Program-made: the position numbers and the translations under genes | In this document: positions 26,916 to 36,371 of the stretch, piece by piece | How the letters are laid out: each line of letters begins with the position of its first letter | Position numbering within the stretch: position 1 is the stretch's first letter | The notes under the pieces: model-generated | Told to the model about the DNA's origin: nothing | What the model saw: the letters and a program-made list of their open reading frames with translations, nothing else | Database searches by the model: none | NCBI GenBank assembly: GCA_021770785.1 | Contig: JAETQH010000022.1 | Location: 1-64,000 of the forward strand | DNA: 64,000 bases | Reading direction: 5' to 3' | From: Lachnospiraceae bacterium | Lineage (GTDB): Bacteria > Bacillota > Clostridia > Lachnospirales > Lachnospiraceae

Positions 26916-28050
26916 AAACATCATTTTTATGACTGTTTTGTTTGTGATACTTCCGGCATGGATTGGGATTATCTGGCTGGAGGTGCTGAAAATAAAAGGC
27001 GGGTGGCAGCGTTTTCTCCATGGCTGGGTGCTTGGGTTTGCCACCATGCTTTCCATAGCACAGGTGGTGTTAGTGCCTATGGTGGCGCTGCAACGCACCC
27101 TGACGGAAGCGCTTCGGGTATGGCAAATCTGCCTGACAGTGCTGTCTCTGGTTATTTTTTATCTGCTACTGATGAAACATCAGAAACTTTTTGCCGAAGC
27201 GGGGACGCAGGAGATCAGAGTAGGAACAGAAAAAATGGCGGCAGAGCAAACGAAAGAGGCATTTTTGAAAAAAGTGTTTGGCACAGGAAAACTCTGGACA
27301 TGGATATTCGGCGTGCTGGTGGCGGTGTTACTGCTGCTGCAGGCGTATATTCCGGCACGGTACGAGCATAGTGATGACGATGATGCCCGGTTTATCTCGG
27401 AGGAAGTGTCGGCGGTGGAGCATGACACGATGTATTGGGATGACCCCATCACCGCAGACCAACTTTATTGGAATGAGGGTGAGGTGCGAAAGGACTTTAC
27501 TTCCCCCTGGGCGATGTATGTTGCCATGTGCAGCAAAATCACCGGGATTGCTCCGGCGGCGCTGTCCCATACTTATCTGCCCTTCTTTTTGATTCTGCTG
27601 TGCTACGGTGTGTATTTTCTCATAGGAAATGCGCTGTTAAAGGGAGAGCAGGAGAGTGATGCCCCACCGGAAAAGACATTGTTGTTTTTGCTGTTTTTGT
27701 CGGTGCTGCACCTGTGGGGTTATACTTCTACCCATACTCTGGCATCCATGCTGCTTCTGCGTATCTGGCAGGGAAAGGCGGTCTGTGCCAGTTTCCTAAT
27801 TCCGGTACTGTTTTACTTGATGTATCAGGTTATGCAGAAGGAAGTGAAAAAGGGATGGGTGGTGCTTCTCTATGTGGCGTCGAATGCGGCATGCCTGCTG
27901 TCGGGAATTGGCATTGTTACTGCTGCGGTACTGCTGTTTCTCTACGGTGTGGTGGATTTCTTTTATCATAGAAATGCGAAAAAAACCCTTGCAGTCTGGC
28001 TGGCGGCAATTCCCTGTGGTGTGTATTTTTTATATTATCTGATTGGCTGA
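26905..28050 (+). CDS. Large membrane protein, N-terminal part (in-frame TGA split)
   Basis: 381-aa polytopic protein with about nine hydrophobic segments, overlapping the chain-length gene by 11 bp. It resembles large, poorly characterised membrane proteins of Lachnospiraceae glycan loci (DUF6077-like by my recollection). It ends at a TGA (28048-28050) in mid-helix (CGVYFLYYLIG). The same frame continues after nine bases into the next open frame, so the two look like halves of one protein of about 645 aa interrupted by one stop. A long charged loop (about residues 85-125) and the acidic EHSDDDDARF segment near 152 are visible. Confidence 0.65.
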   Translation: MSCKNIIFMTVLFVILPAWIGIIWLEVLKIKGGWQRFLHGWVLGFATMLSIAQVVLVPMVALQRTLTEALRVWQICLTVLSLVIFYLLLMKHQKLFAEAGTQEIRVGTEKMAAEQTKEAFLKKVFGTGKLWTWIFGVLVAVLLLLQAYIPARYEHSDDDDARFISEEVSAVEHDTMYWDDPITADQLYWNEGEVRKDFTSPWAMYVAMCSKITGIAPAALSHTYLPFFLILLCYGVYFLIGNALLKGEQESDAPPEKTLLFLLFLSVLHLWGYTSTHTLASMLLLRIWQGKAVCASFLIPVLFYLMYQVMQKEVKKGWVVLLYVASNAACLLSGIGIVTAAVLLFLYGVVDFFYHRNAKKTLAVWLAAIPCGVYFLYYLIG

Positions 28051-28059
28051 GGAAATGGA

Positions 28060-28848
28060 ATGGTAACATATTGTTATGGCGTTTGGAATGAATTTGTAAA
28101 TTTCATAGGCGGCAGGGCGGGTTTGGCGCACTGGGTGCTTTATCTGCTGGCGTTGCTCTGCTGTATCTTTCAAGGAAAAGAGCTTCGAAAAAAACTCTTT
28201 TTCCCGTCGGCGCTGGTGCTCCTGTTTTTCTTTAATCCTCTTTTTTATGCGGCGGTGGGAACCAGATTCCTTTCCGGAATCTACTGGAGACTTTTGTGGA
28301 TGCTTCCTATTTCCTTCATCATCGCCTATTGTCTGACCCGGATGACCTTTAAAATTAAAAAGAAGGTGCTGCGGGCAGTGGCAGTGGTGCTGGCGTGCGC
28401 CTGCATCATAGTGACGGGAGAGCGGATTTTTACCACAGGGACCTATAGTGAGAAAGAAAATGAGTATGAGCTCCCGCAGGCGGCAATCGAAATCTGCGAT
28501 TACGTCAAAGAGAACCTGTTAGACTGGAAGGAAACGATTGTGGTGCCTAATGAGCTGCTCTGCGATATCCGGCAGTACAGCAGCGCCGTGAGCCTGTTTT
28601 ACGGAAGAAATGCGGGTGGATTTATCAGCAATATTGAGGAGGATGAAACGGCGGTTTATGCGGAGATGTGCAAGGAAGAGCCGGATTTAGAGGTTATTAC
28701 GGAAATCGGAAAAAGAAGAAACTGCCGTTATCTGGTATTTAACACCTCCTTCCATCAGGTGCCGGAGGATATGACTGCCTATGGTTACGAGAAAGTGTAT
28801 GTGGTGGAGGATATTTATGCCATTTACCGAAAAACAGAGAAGTTCTGA
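28060..28848 (+). CDS. Large membrane protein, C-terminal part
   Basis: 262-aa continuation in the same frame as the gene before it. The first half has four hydrophobic segments; the second half (from about residue 140) is a soluble domain beginning ENEYELPQAAIEICDYVKEN and ending in a short Tyr-rich C-terminus. A similar arrangement, membrane domain then soluble C-terminal domain, is seen in the 714-aa protein at 36372. The ATG at 28060 has TGAGGA upstream, so separate translation is possible after the stop. Whether this is a real second gene or part of a broken one is open. Confidence 0.6.
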   Translation: MVTYCYGVWNEFVNFIGGRAGLAHWVLYLLALLCCIFQGKELRKKLFFPSALVLLFFFNPLFYAAVGTRFLSGIYWRLLWMLPISFIIAYCLTRMTFKIKKKVLRAVAVVLACACIIVTGERIFTTGTYSEKENEYELPQAAIEICDYVKENLLDWKETIVVPNELLCDIRQYSSAVSLFYGRNAGGFISNIEEDETAVYAEMCKEEPDLEVITEIGKRRNCRYLVFNTSFHQVPEDMTAYGYEKVYVVEDIYAIYRKTEKF

Positions 28849-28877
28849 ATGGAGGCTGTGAATGGAGGCTGTGAATG
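28849..28877 (+). repeat. 13-bp tandem repeat with three start codons
   Basis: ATGGAGGCTGTGA occurs twice in tandem (28849-28861, 28862-28874) directly before ATGGAGAAA. This gives ATGs at 28849, 28862 and 28875, each in a different frame. Each unit also supplies a GGAGG ribosome binding site for the next ATG. Confidence 0.85.
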
Positions 28878-30011
28878 GAGAAATTAAAAACAATCTGTCA
28901 GGAGACAAATTGGGAGAGAATAGGAATCGCTGCATATTACGGGTACTTTGCCGTCAATATTTTGATGAAGGCATTTGCCTATGACCACGGGGACGATATT
29001 TATCAGTGTTTCTTTATCTTTGGAATGATATTTCTGGGGATTAAGCTGGTGACTACAAAATACAGCCTGCGGGAGGTGGCGTGGGCTGCCGTGTTAGGCG
29101 GCGTAGGTCTGACGCTTTCCGTTATTACAAAACAAAATACCTGGCTGCTGCTGTTTTTGACTGTTATTGGAATGAAAAACTGCAGTTTCCGGTTGGTGAT
29201 AAAAATTACCCTGTATATCCGTGTGTTCTGTGCGGTGGTGCTGGTGCTGGGTTCCACTTATGGCTTTTATGATATGGGAGATAAGACAAAACCTAATGTG
29301 GCATTTGAAGAAATCCCGGTTTACAGCTTCGGACTGGGGGAACCGAATTATGCCTTTTTGACTATCTTTATCATGTTGCTGCTGCTGTTGTATTATAATT
29401 ATGAAAAGCTGAACCAGTGGTGGTTTTTGGGAACCATGGCGGTGGCATGGATTTTCTATGATTTGACCTTCTGCCGTACCGGAATTATCGTATTCTGTTT
29501 CTGCTGGGCGTTGATTATCTTTGAGAAGTTCATAAAAAATGAAAAATGGAAGGTTGTGCTGGCATATTCTGTCCCGGTGGGGGCGGTTTTAAGCTTTTTT
29601 TTGATGGTGTTCTACAACGGCGCTAACGGAGTGATGGCGCGGATGAACCACTATGTGTCCGGTAGAATCTATATTATGAACAGCTATTATAAAAATCAGG
29701 GACTTGCCCTTTATCCGAGGAACCAGGAATATTTTTATGCCAATTATTTCGGGCTGATTGACAATACCTACATGTTTGTACTGCTGTACTGCGGCTGGGC
29801 AGTGGCAATTTTTTTCTTTATTCTGGTATGCCGCACGCTATATGTGCTCTATCGGCAGAAACGCTACAAAGAGCTGGTGATGATTGCCACCATGGCGCTG
29901 TATGCAGTGTTAGAGCAGTTTGTTATGAATGGATTTATGAATCCCTTTATTCTGCTGTCCGGTATTTTGCTCTATCCGGATATTTTACGGGAGGGGGAAG
30001 TAAAAATATGA
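28875..30011 (+). CDS. Polysaccharide polymerase candidate (Wzy-like membrane protein)
   Basis: 378-aa protein with ten to twelve hydrophobic segments and a larger extracytoplasmic loop near residues 255-300 (MARMNHYVSGRIYIMNSYY), the layout expected for Wzy polymerases, which join lipid-linked repeat units outside the membrane. Wzy proteins have little sequence conservation, so the call rests on topology and place. The start at 28875 uses a GGAGG in the 13-bp repeat. Its stop overlaps the next start (ATGA at 30008). No flippase (Wzx) was found in the window. Confidence 0.65.
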   Translation: MEKLKTICQETNWERIGIAAYYGYFAVNILMKAFAYDHGDDIYQCFFIFGMIFLGIKLVTTKYSLREVAWAAVLGGVGLTLSVITKQNTWLLLFLTVIGMKNCSFRLVIKITLYIRVFCAVVLVLGSTYGFYDMGDKTKPNVAFEEIPVYSFGLGEPNYAFLTIFIMLLLLLYYNYEKLNQWWFLGTMAVAWIFYDLTFCRTGIIVFCFCWALIIFEKFIKNEKWKVVLAYSVPVGAVLSFFLMVFYNGANGVMARMNHYVSGRIYIMNSYYKNQGLALYPRNQEYFYANYFGLIDNTYMFVLLYCGWAVAIFFFILVCRTLYVLYRQKRYKELVMIATMALYAVLEQFVMNGFMNPFILLSGILLYPDILREGEVKI

Positions 30012-31222
30012 GACAGTACCGGATTTTACAGGTGCATAATTTTTATCAGATACCCGGCGGTGAGGACGTGGTGGTGAGAAATGAGAAACGTCTGCTTGAG
30101 GAACACGGCCATAAGGTATATACTTACTATCGGAGTAATGAAGAGTTACGGAAAATGGGACTGCCGGGAAAGCTTTGTTTGCCCTTTACAGCAGTCTATT
30201 CGCTGAAAACAAAGCGGGAAGTGCAGAAATTAATCAAAGAACATCAGATTGATGTGGTGCATGTGCACAATACCCTTACCGTGGTAAGTCCTTCTGTATT
30301 TTATGCAGCCTTCCGGTGCCATGTTCCGGTGGTACAGACGCTGCATAACTTTCGGATGCTCTGTCCCGCCGGTTCTTTTTTCCGGGATAATCAGGTTTGT
30401 GAGGAATGCGTGGCAGGGGGGCTTTCCTGTGCCGTAAGGCACCGCTGCTACCGGAACAGCAAAGCCCAGAGCCTTGTCAGTGCAGCGGTTTTAAAGATAC
30501 ACCGTATTCTTGGCACCTATAAGAAGGTGAATTTTATCTGCCTGACGGAATTTAACCGGGAAAAGACGCTGCAGCTGGTGGGGCTTGTGGATGAAAAAAA
30601 GGTGTATATCAAGCCGAACTTTACGTTTCGGGAGGCTGTGGAGCATATGGAAAAAGCAGAAAATGCAGGAAAGACGGAGAATTTCGCCGGGGAGGACTAT
30701 TACCTCTTTGTGGGCAGGATAGAAGCCCTCAAGGGGGTAGAGGTTGCCCTGAAAGCCTTTGAACTGTTGCCGGAGCGGAAACTGTACCTGGCAGGGGACG
30801 GTGATTTATTAGAAGAAATGAAAGCCTATGTCCGGGAACGCGGCATGAAGAATATCAAATTTTTAGGGCGCCTGGAAAAGGATACCATGGCAGACTGTTA
30901 CTGTCATGCCAAAGCCCTGATTATGTCCTCCCAGTGTTATGAGACTTTTGGCATGACGGCGGCGGAGGCATATTCCTACGGCGTTCCGGTGATTGCCGGA
31001 AAAATCGGAAACCTTGACGGCATGGTGGAGGAAGGCGTTACCGGGGTGAAATTTCGGTACAATTCCCCGGAGGATCTGGCAGAAAAGGTGAAAGCCTTTG
31101 AGCAGTTAGACCGCAGCAGCTTAAGCCGGAACGCAAAGGCGTTTTATGAAGCCCGCATGCTGCCGGAGGATAATTACCGGAAACTGATGGAGATTTACGA
31201 GGATATCTCAGACGGGAGATAA
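30008..31222 (+). CDS. Family 4 glycosyltransferase
   Basis: 404-aa GT-B enzyme for glycan assembly on the cytoplasmic side. The N-terminal domain starts with QVHNFYQIPGGEDVVVRNE, and has a Cys cluster (CPAGS, CEECVAGG, CAVRHRC) common in this subgroup. The C-terminal donor-binding domain has FVGRIEALKGVEVALKAF and the EX7E region (ETFGMTAAEAYSYGVPVIA) near residues 316-334. A longer frame begins at 29828 inside the preceding gene; the ATG at 30008 with GGGAGG is chosen, overlapping the previous stop. Confidence 0.92.
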   Translation: MRQYRILQVHNFYQIPGGEDVVVRNEKRLLEEHGHKVYTYYRSNEELRKMGLPGKLCLPFTAVYSLKTKREVQKLIKEHQIDVVHVHNTLTVVSPSVFYAAFRCHVPVVQTLHNFRMLCPAGSFFRDNQVCEECVAGGLSCAVRHRCYRNSKAQSLVSAAVLKIHRILGTYKKVNFICLTEFNREKTLQLVGLVDEKKVYIKPNFTFREAVEHMEKAENAGKTENFAGEDYYLFVGRIEALKGVEVALKAFELLPERKLYLAGDGDLLEEMKAYVRERGMKNIKFLGRLEKDTMADCYCHAKALIMSSQCYETFGMTAAEAYSYGVPVIAGKIGNLDGMVEEGVTGVKFRYNSPEDLAEKVKAFEQLDRSSLSRNAKAFYEARMLPEDNYRKLMEIYEDISDGR

Positions 31223-31225
31223 AGA

Positions 31226-32323
31226 ATGAAACGAGCAGTATTTATTACCAATATACCATCCCCTTACCGGGTAGACTTTTTTTCTTTTTTACAGAAAACT
31301 TACCCGGAGTATGAATTTCATATTATTTTTTCCGGGGCGGGAATGGAAAATCGGAAATGGACGGTGGAGTTAGAGGGATTAGAGCATTACCATTTCTTAA
31401 AATCCCGTACCATTATTATCCGGAAGCGTTTTGATGACCGCTATGTGTTTCTGCCGGTGGGGGTGGAACGGACGCTGTGGGAGATTGCCCCGGAGCTGGT
31501 GTTTGCCATGGAGTATAATCCCACGATTCTGCGGGCGGTGCACTGGTGCAGGAAAAAGAAGATACCCTTTATCAGCTGGACAGACGGAACTTTAAATTCG
31601 GAAAAAAATATCGGAAAGGTACAGCGCCTTTCCCGGAGCTATATTGTGAAGCGGGCGTCGGCGTTTATTGCCAGCAGTACCGCATCAAAGGAAGCGCAGA
31701 TTGCCTATGGAGCAGCCCCGGAAAAATGCTTTCTTTCTTACCTCACGGTGGATATTCGGAAGTATCTGGCGAAAAAGGACAGCTATCAGGCAAGACAGCT
31801 GATTTATGTGGGCAGCCTGATACAGCGGAAAGGCTTAGACCTGCTGCTGCCGGCGTTGGCGCAGACCAGCGAAGACATCCGCCTTGTGATTGTGGGAGAG
31901 GGGCAGGAAAAGCCGCTGCTTGAGCAGCAGATGAAGAAATTAGGTCTGACGGAGCGGGTGGAGTTTAAAGGTTATGTGGAGGGCGAGGCGCTGCGCCGTC
32001 TTTACATGGAATCCGACGCTTTTATACTTCCCACCAGGGAGGACTGCTTCGGGCTGGTATTATTGGAGGCTATGTGCGCTTCCCTTCCGGTGATTTCATC
32101 GAAATATGCCGATGGTGCAAGGGATCTGATTGAGGAAGGGAAAAACGGATATATCGTGGACCCGGAGGATACCGACGCATTTGCCGGGACCATTGAGCGG
32201 ATTTTTTCGGAAGGCAGGCTGGCGGAGATGGGAGGCTGCAGCTACCAAAAGGCGCAGGAGTTTTCTTTTTCCAATGTGGCGGAGGGCTGTATTGCGGCGA
32301 TGAAATATGTGGAAGAGAATTAA
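31226..32323 (+). CDS. Family 4 glycosyltransferase
   Basis: 365-aa GT-B enzyme. The N-terminus (FITNIPSPYRVDFFSFLQ) is typical of family 4 members in exopolysaccharide clusters. The donor-binding half shows IYVGSLIQRKGLDLLLPAL, EFKGYVEGEALRRLY and the EX7E motif in EDCFGLVLLEAMCASLPVIS near residues 273-292. It lies 3 bp after the previous gene. Acceptor and donor cannot be deduced. Confidence 0.92.
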   Translation: MKRAVFITNIPSPYRVDFFSFLQKTYPEYEFHIIFSGAGMENRKWTVELEGLEHYHFLKSRTIIIRKRFDDRYVFLPVGVERTLWEIAPELVFAMEYNPTILRAVHWCRKKKIPFISWTDGTLNSEKNIGKVQRLSRSYIVKRASAFIASSTASKEAQIAYGAAPEKCFLSYLTVDIRKYLAKKDSYQARQLIYVGSLIQRKGLDLLLPALAQTSEDIRLVIVGEGQEKPLLEQQMKKLGLTERVEFKGYVEGEALRRLYMESDAFILPTREDCFGLVLLEAMCASLPVISSKYADGARDLIEEGKNGYIVDPEDTDAFAGTIERIFSEGRLAEMGGCSYQKAQEFSFSNVAEGCIAAMKYVEEN

Positions 32324-32344
32324 AAATGCAGAACGGAGGATACA

Positions 32345-33475
32345 GTGAAAAAGATTTTATTTAACGGGTTAGGAAACCGGGGCTGGATTGGCGGCATTTA
32401 TTATATCAAAAATATTATTTTCAGCTGTCTGCAGAATAAAGAGATTACCTCAAAATATGAGCTGGTGCTCTTTATTGATGAAAAGCATGCGGATATTTTT
32501 GAGCCTTTTCGGGGACAGATTATCATTCGGGTGTTTGGAAAGGAAGGAAAACTAAAGCTGGCATGGGCGCAGGCAAAGCAGGTCTGGTTCGGGGGCGTAA
32601 AATACTGCTATGCCCTGGAATTAAATAAAACAGGAAAGTTTTTTAAGAATAAGGGAATTTTCTGGATACCGGATTTTCAGCATAAGAACCTGCCGGAATT
32701 TTTCTCGAAGGAAGAGTTAGAGCGAAAGGATGCCAATTTCCTTGAGATGGTTATGAGCGACCGCCCCATGGTGTTAAGCAGTTTTGATGCGAAAAATGAT
32801 TTGGAACGTTTTTATCCCGAACATAAATGTCCGGTGGAGGTGGTACACTTCGTTTCCTACATCGAGCCGGAAATCAAAAAAATTACGCCAAAGCTGGAGA
32901 AAAACGTGGCGGAAAAATTCGGGCTGCACCGGAATTATATTTATATCCCTAACCAGTTCTGGCAGCACAAAAACCACATTGTCATGGTAAAGGCAATACA
33001 GCTTCTTTTAGAGAGCGGCAAACTGACGGACTATGATTTTGTCTTTACCGGAAATCTGGAGGATTATAGAAATCCGGAGTATATTAACCGGCTAAAGGGT
33101 ATTATGGAGTCCGAGACGGTGAAAAATAATATTAAGCTGCTGGGCTTTGTAGGCAGAGAAGAGCAGCTTAGCATTATGAAAAATGCCAGATTTATCGTGC
33201 AGCCCTCCCTCTGTGAAGGCTGGGGCACGGTGCTTGAGGACGCCAAGGTGTTGGATAAGAGCGTGCTGCTGTCGGATATTCCGGTGCACCGGGAACAGAA
33301 AAATGAGAAATGTATTCTCTTTGATCCCCATCGGCCGGAGGAACTGGCGGATTTGATTGTCCGACTTGCCGGGCGCAGGGAAGGGGAATGGCAGGAGGAT
33401 GTCACTGTAGGGATTGCAAACATGTACCGGGAAGCGTCAGAATATTCCAAAGCATTGCAGCGGGTGTTCCGTTAG
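32345..33475 (+). CDS. Family 4 glycosyltransferase
   Basis: 376-aa GT-B enzyme starting with GTG behind GGAGGA. The N-terminal half is divergent (FNGLGNRGWIGGIYYIKNI). The C-terminal half is clear: IYIPNQFWQHKNHIVMVKAI near residue 199, LLGFVGREEQLSIM near 264, and EGWGTVLEDAKVLDKSVLLS near 289-308, carrying the EX7E pattern as E-x7-D. The Asp replaces the usual second Glu. It belongs to the co-directional glycan operon. Confidence 0.88.
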   Translation: MKKILFNGLGNRGWIGGIYYIKNIIFSCLQNKEITSKYELVLFIDEKHADIFEPFRGQIIIRVFGKEGKLKLAWAQAKQVWFGGVKYCYALELNKTGKFFKNKGIFWIPDFQHKNLPEFFSKEELERKDANFLEMVMSDRPMVLSSFDAKNDLERFYPEHKCPVEVVHFVSYIEPEIKKITPKLEKNVAEKFGLHRNYIYIPNQFWQHKNHIVMVKAIQLLLESGKLTDYDFVFTGNLEDYRNPEYINRLKGIMESETVKNNIKLLGFVGREEQLSIMKNARFIVQPSLCEGWGTVLEDAKVLDKSVLLSDIPVHREQKNEKCILFDPHRPEELADLIVRLAGRREGEWQEDVTVGIANMYREASEYSKALQRVFR

Positions 33476-33556
33476 AGCAGCAGGGATAGGGCAGGTTAGA
33501 AAAGCAGGTGTCCTTTTTAAGGACAAGGAGAATGGAAAAGGAAGTGATTCACTGAA

Positions 33557-34480
33557 ATGAAAACAAAACGAAAAATGATAATTACCGGTATCAACGGATT
33601 TTTGGGAAGAAGCGCCAAGGAATATTTTGGGAAGGATTATGACATCACAGGAATTGATTTGGCGGCGAAGTACTGCGGAGAGGAGGACGGACTGTCCTAT
33701 TACCAGTGCAATATGTCCCAGGAGACGGCGGAGCTGGCATCTATATTTACCAGCGTGCAGCCGGATGTGGTGCTCCATTGCGCCGGGAGTGCCAATGTGG
33801 GAGCCTCTGTGGTAAATCCCATGGCGGATTTAGACGGAAATCTCCACAGCCTTTATCAGTTGCTTTTGGCGTTGAAATCCTTTGAAAAACGCCCTAAAAT
33901 CATTTTCTTTTCCAGTGCGGGTATATATGGGAATCCCAGACAGCTGCCGATTCAGGAATCCGATGTCCCGGCTCCCATTTCCCCCTATGGAATCCATAAG
34001 CTGATGGCGGAGCAGCTTTGCAATTATTATAACAGGGTACACGGCTATTACATTCGTTCCGTCCGTATTTTTTCCGCCTACGGCAGCGGACTGAGAAAAC
34101 AGCTTTTGTGGGATATTTACCAGAAATATCAGAATACGGGAAAAATCAATCTCTTTGGCACCGGGGAGGAAACCAGGGACTTTATCCATGTCTCCGATAT
34201 CCTGCGGGCGTTGGAGCTGATTTTAGCCTATGAGGGACCGGAGGAAATCTTCAATGTGGCAAACGGAGAGGAAGTTTCTATCCGGGAGTTAGCGGAAACC
34301 TATGCACAGATTTTAGGGGAGAGTAAGGACATTGTCACCTTTAACGGGGAGACGAAGCCGGGAGACCCGAAAAACTGGCGTGCAGATATTTCCCTGCTGA
34401 AAAAACTTGGCTATGAAAAGAAAATGGATTTGGCAGAAGGAATTTCCGATTATGTAAACTGGGTAAGGCAGCAGGCGTAG
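33557..34480 (+). CDS. NAD-dependent sugar epimerase/dehydratase
   Basis: 307-aa extended short-chain dehydrogenase acting on a nucleotide sugar. The cofactor motif GINGFLGRSA is at about residues 9-18 and the catalytic YGIHK near 143-147, with SSAGIYG near 118. The sequence TRDFIHVSDILRALELI near 207 fits the family. It resembles UDP-glucose 4-epimerases and GDP-mannose-type reductases equally, so the product sugar is unknown. The ribosome binding site is weak (GGAAG 13 nt upstream). Confidence 0.85.
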   Translation: MKTKRKMIITGINGFLGRSAKEYFGKDYDITGIDLAAKYCGEEDGLSYYQCNMSQETAELASIFTSVQPDVVLHCAGSANVGASVVNPMADLDGNLHSLYQLLLALKSFEKRPKIIFFSSAGIYGNPRQLPIQESDVPAPISPYGIHKLMAEQLCNYYNRVHGYYIRSVRIFSAYGSGLRKQLLWDIYQKYQNTGKINLFGTGEETRDFIHVSDILRALELILAYEGPEEIFNVANGEEVSIRELAETYAQILGESKDIVTFNGETKPGDPKNWRADISLLKKLGYEKKMDLAEGISDYVNWVRQQA

Positions 34481-34563
34481 TGTACTAGGATTGTTTGGGA
34501 AGATTGGAGCTGAAAATTGCCGGAAGGGAAGAAGTATCCCGGCAGATGAGAAAAGGTGCAGAT

Positions 34564-35505
34564 ATGAATGGGAAAAGAGAAGCGGCTCCGGTAATATTGT
34601 TTACTTACAACAGACCGGACCATACAAAAAGAACCATAGAAGCCTTAGCGGCGAATGAGCTGGCAGAGGAAACGGAACTTTACGTGTTTTCCGATGCGGC
34701 AAAAAAAGAGGCGGACAGGCACAAGGTACAGGAAATCAGGGACTATGTGGAGACGGTGACAGGCTTTGGGCAGGTTCATCTTACTGCAAGAACGGAAAAT
34801 TACGGTCTTGCTAAAAATGTCATTGAGGGTGTGACAGAGATTGTAAACCGCTATGGAAAGGTTATTGTGCTGGAGGACGATTTGGTGACGAACCCCTATT
34901 TCCTGCGATTTATGAATGACGGACTGGAATGTTATCGGGAGGAAAAACGGGTGACGGGCGTGACGGGATATTCTTTCTTAGATGACAGTACAGACTATGA
35001 AAAAGAAAGCTATCTCTGCGGCCTCACCGGGACAAGCTGGTCCTGGGGGACCTGGGCGGACCGCTGGGCGGCATTTGACAAGGACGCAAAGGGCTGGGAA
35101 CGATTGAAGGAGGACGCTGCATACCGGAAACGGTTTAATTATGACAATACCTATAATTTTTACCGGATTTTAAAAATGCAGCAGCAGGATGTAAAGACCA
35201 ATTCCTGGGCGATTCGCTGGTACTATACCACCTTTTTGCAGGACGGGCTGATTTTAGCCCCCACCCACTCCCTGGTGGGGAATGACGGCTGGGACGGCTC
35301 CGGCGTCCACTGCGGCGGGGAGGCGCCCACAGCGCTGCATGCCTTAAAGACGGAGCGGGCAATCACAGAGTTTCCGTCGGAGATTGCGGAACTGCCGGAG
35401 GTTCGGAAACGGCTAAAGAGGGAGCTTCGGAAAATTTCGGAGCCAAGCCTGTTAAAGAGAGTGTATCACACCGTATTCCGCAGGAATTATGTAGGACAAC
35501 CATAG
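34564..35505 (+). CDS. GT-A fold glycosyltransferase
   Basis: 313-aa enzyme with an N-terminal GT-A domain: VILFTYNRPDHTKRTIEAL near residue 10, YVFSDAAKKEAD, and the metal motif VLEDDLVTNP near 100. The central region is aromatic (SWSWGTWADRWAAF). It resembles sugar transferases of capsule clusters. The C-terminus is basic (RVYHTVFRRNYVG). The start at 34564 has AAAGGTG upstream; GTG or ATG codons from 34495 extend the frame without a better site. Confidence 0.85.
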   Translation: MNGKREAAPVILFTYNRPDHTKRTIEALAANELAEETELYVFSDAAKKEADRHKVQEIRDYVETVTGFGQVHLTARTENYGLAKNVIEGVTEIVNRYGKVIVLEDDLVTNPYFLRFMNDGLECYREEKRVTGVTGYSFLDDSTDYEKESYLCGLTGTSWSWGTWADRWAAFDKDAKGWERLKEDAAYRKRFNYDNTYNFYRILKMQQQDVKTNSWAIRWYYTTFLQDGLILAPTHSLVGNDGWDGSGVHCGGEAPTALHALKTERAITEFPSEIAELPEVRKRLKRELRKISEPSLLKRVYHTVFRRNYVGQP

Positions 35506-35555
35506 AAAGTGTGAAAAGTTTCACGCTGGATTGCTGAAGTGTGAAAGGGATAAGG

Positions 35556-36356
35556 ATGAAGATATTAGCGATTTTTACCTGTTTCAACCGCAGAGAACTG
35601 ACGAAGCGGGGGTTAGAGACATTAGCTTTGAATAAAGAGGTACAATTTGATTTTGTGGTGGTGGATGATGCCAGCACCGACGGGACGGTGGAAATGCTGC
35701 GGCAGCAGCCTTTTCAGATAGATATCGTGGAGGGAAACGGCAGCCTTTTCTGGAACGGCGGAATGCACAAGGCAATCGAATATGCGAAAAAAACATATCC
35801 TGACTATGAATATTACATGCTGATGAACGACGATACGAAGTTTTTCCCGGGAATTTTTGACGAGATTCTTCCGACCCTGCAAAAAGATACCGTGGTGGTG
35901 GGAGCACTGTGCAATGACGAGGGCGAACTGAGCTACGGCGGCGTGAAGTATACCAGAGGCATTAAGTACGACAAGTTAGGGCCGGAAGCATCGGAGGTCA
36001 GCTGTTCTACATTCAACGCCAACTGCGTCATTGTGCCCCATGATATTTTTATGCAGGTGGGGATTGATCCATTTTACAAACATAGTATCGGAGATTTTGA
36101 CTACGGGCTGCAGATTAGCCGTCTGGGCTATGAAATCCATGTGTTTCCAAAATATGTGGGGCAGTGCAATGACAATTCCCTGGCAAAGACCTGGCAGGAT
36201 CGGAGTCTCCCAAGAAAAGAGAGAATCCGCTTGAAAGAGAGTCGAAAAGGGCTGCCGGGGGACGACTGGTTTCATTACCTTAAGAAGAATTTCGGGCTGG
36301 GGACAGCCCTTGTCCGTTCGGTGACGCCATACATTAAGATTCTCATTGGAAAGTAG
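35556..36356 (+). CDS. Family 2 glycosyltransferase
   Basis: 266-aa GT-A enzyme. It shows IFTCFNRRELTKRGLETL at about residues 5-22, FVVVDDASTDGTVEML near 32 and the metal-binding MLMNDDTKFFPG near 88. WNGGMHKAIEYA is typical of the rhamnosyl/galactofuranosyl transferase-like members. With a full dTDP-rhamnose pathway upstream, rhamnose transfer is a reasonable guess only. The ATG at 35556 follows AAAGGGATAAGG; the preceding gap holds a small repeat GTGAAA/TTTCAC. Confidence 0.9.
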   Translation: MKILAIFTCFNRRELTKRGLETLALNKEVQFDFVVVDDASTDGTVEMLRQQPFQIDIVEGNGSLFWNGGMHKAIEYAKKTYPDYEYYMLMNDDTKFFPGIFDEILPTLQKDTVVVGALCNDEGELSYGGVKYTRGIKYDKLGPEASEVSCSTFNANCVIVPHDIFMQVGIDPFYKHSIGDFDYGLQISRLGYEIHVFPKYVGQCNDNSLAKTWQDRSLPRKERIRLKESRKGLPGDDWFHYLKKNFGLGTALVRSVTPYIKILIGK

Positions 36357-36371
36357 GGAGGAATACTTAGG

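Noticed and set aside
28048-28050. TGA as a possible selenocysteine codon in the split membrane protein
   Set aside because: No redox motif around the codon and no clear stem-loop of the required kind directly after it. A nonsense mutation or two genes are simpler.
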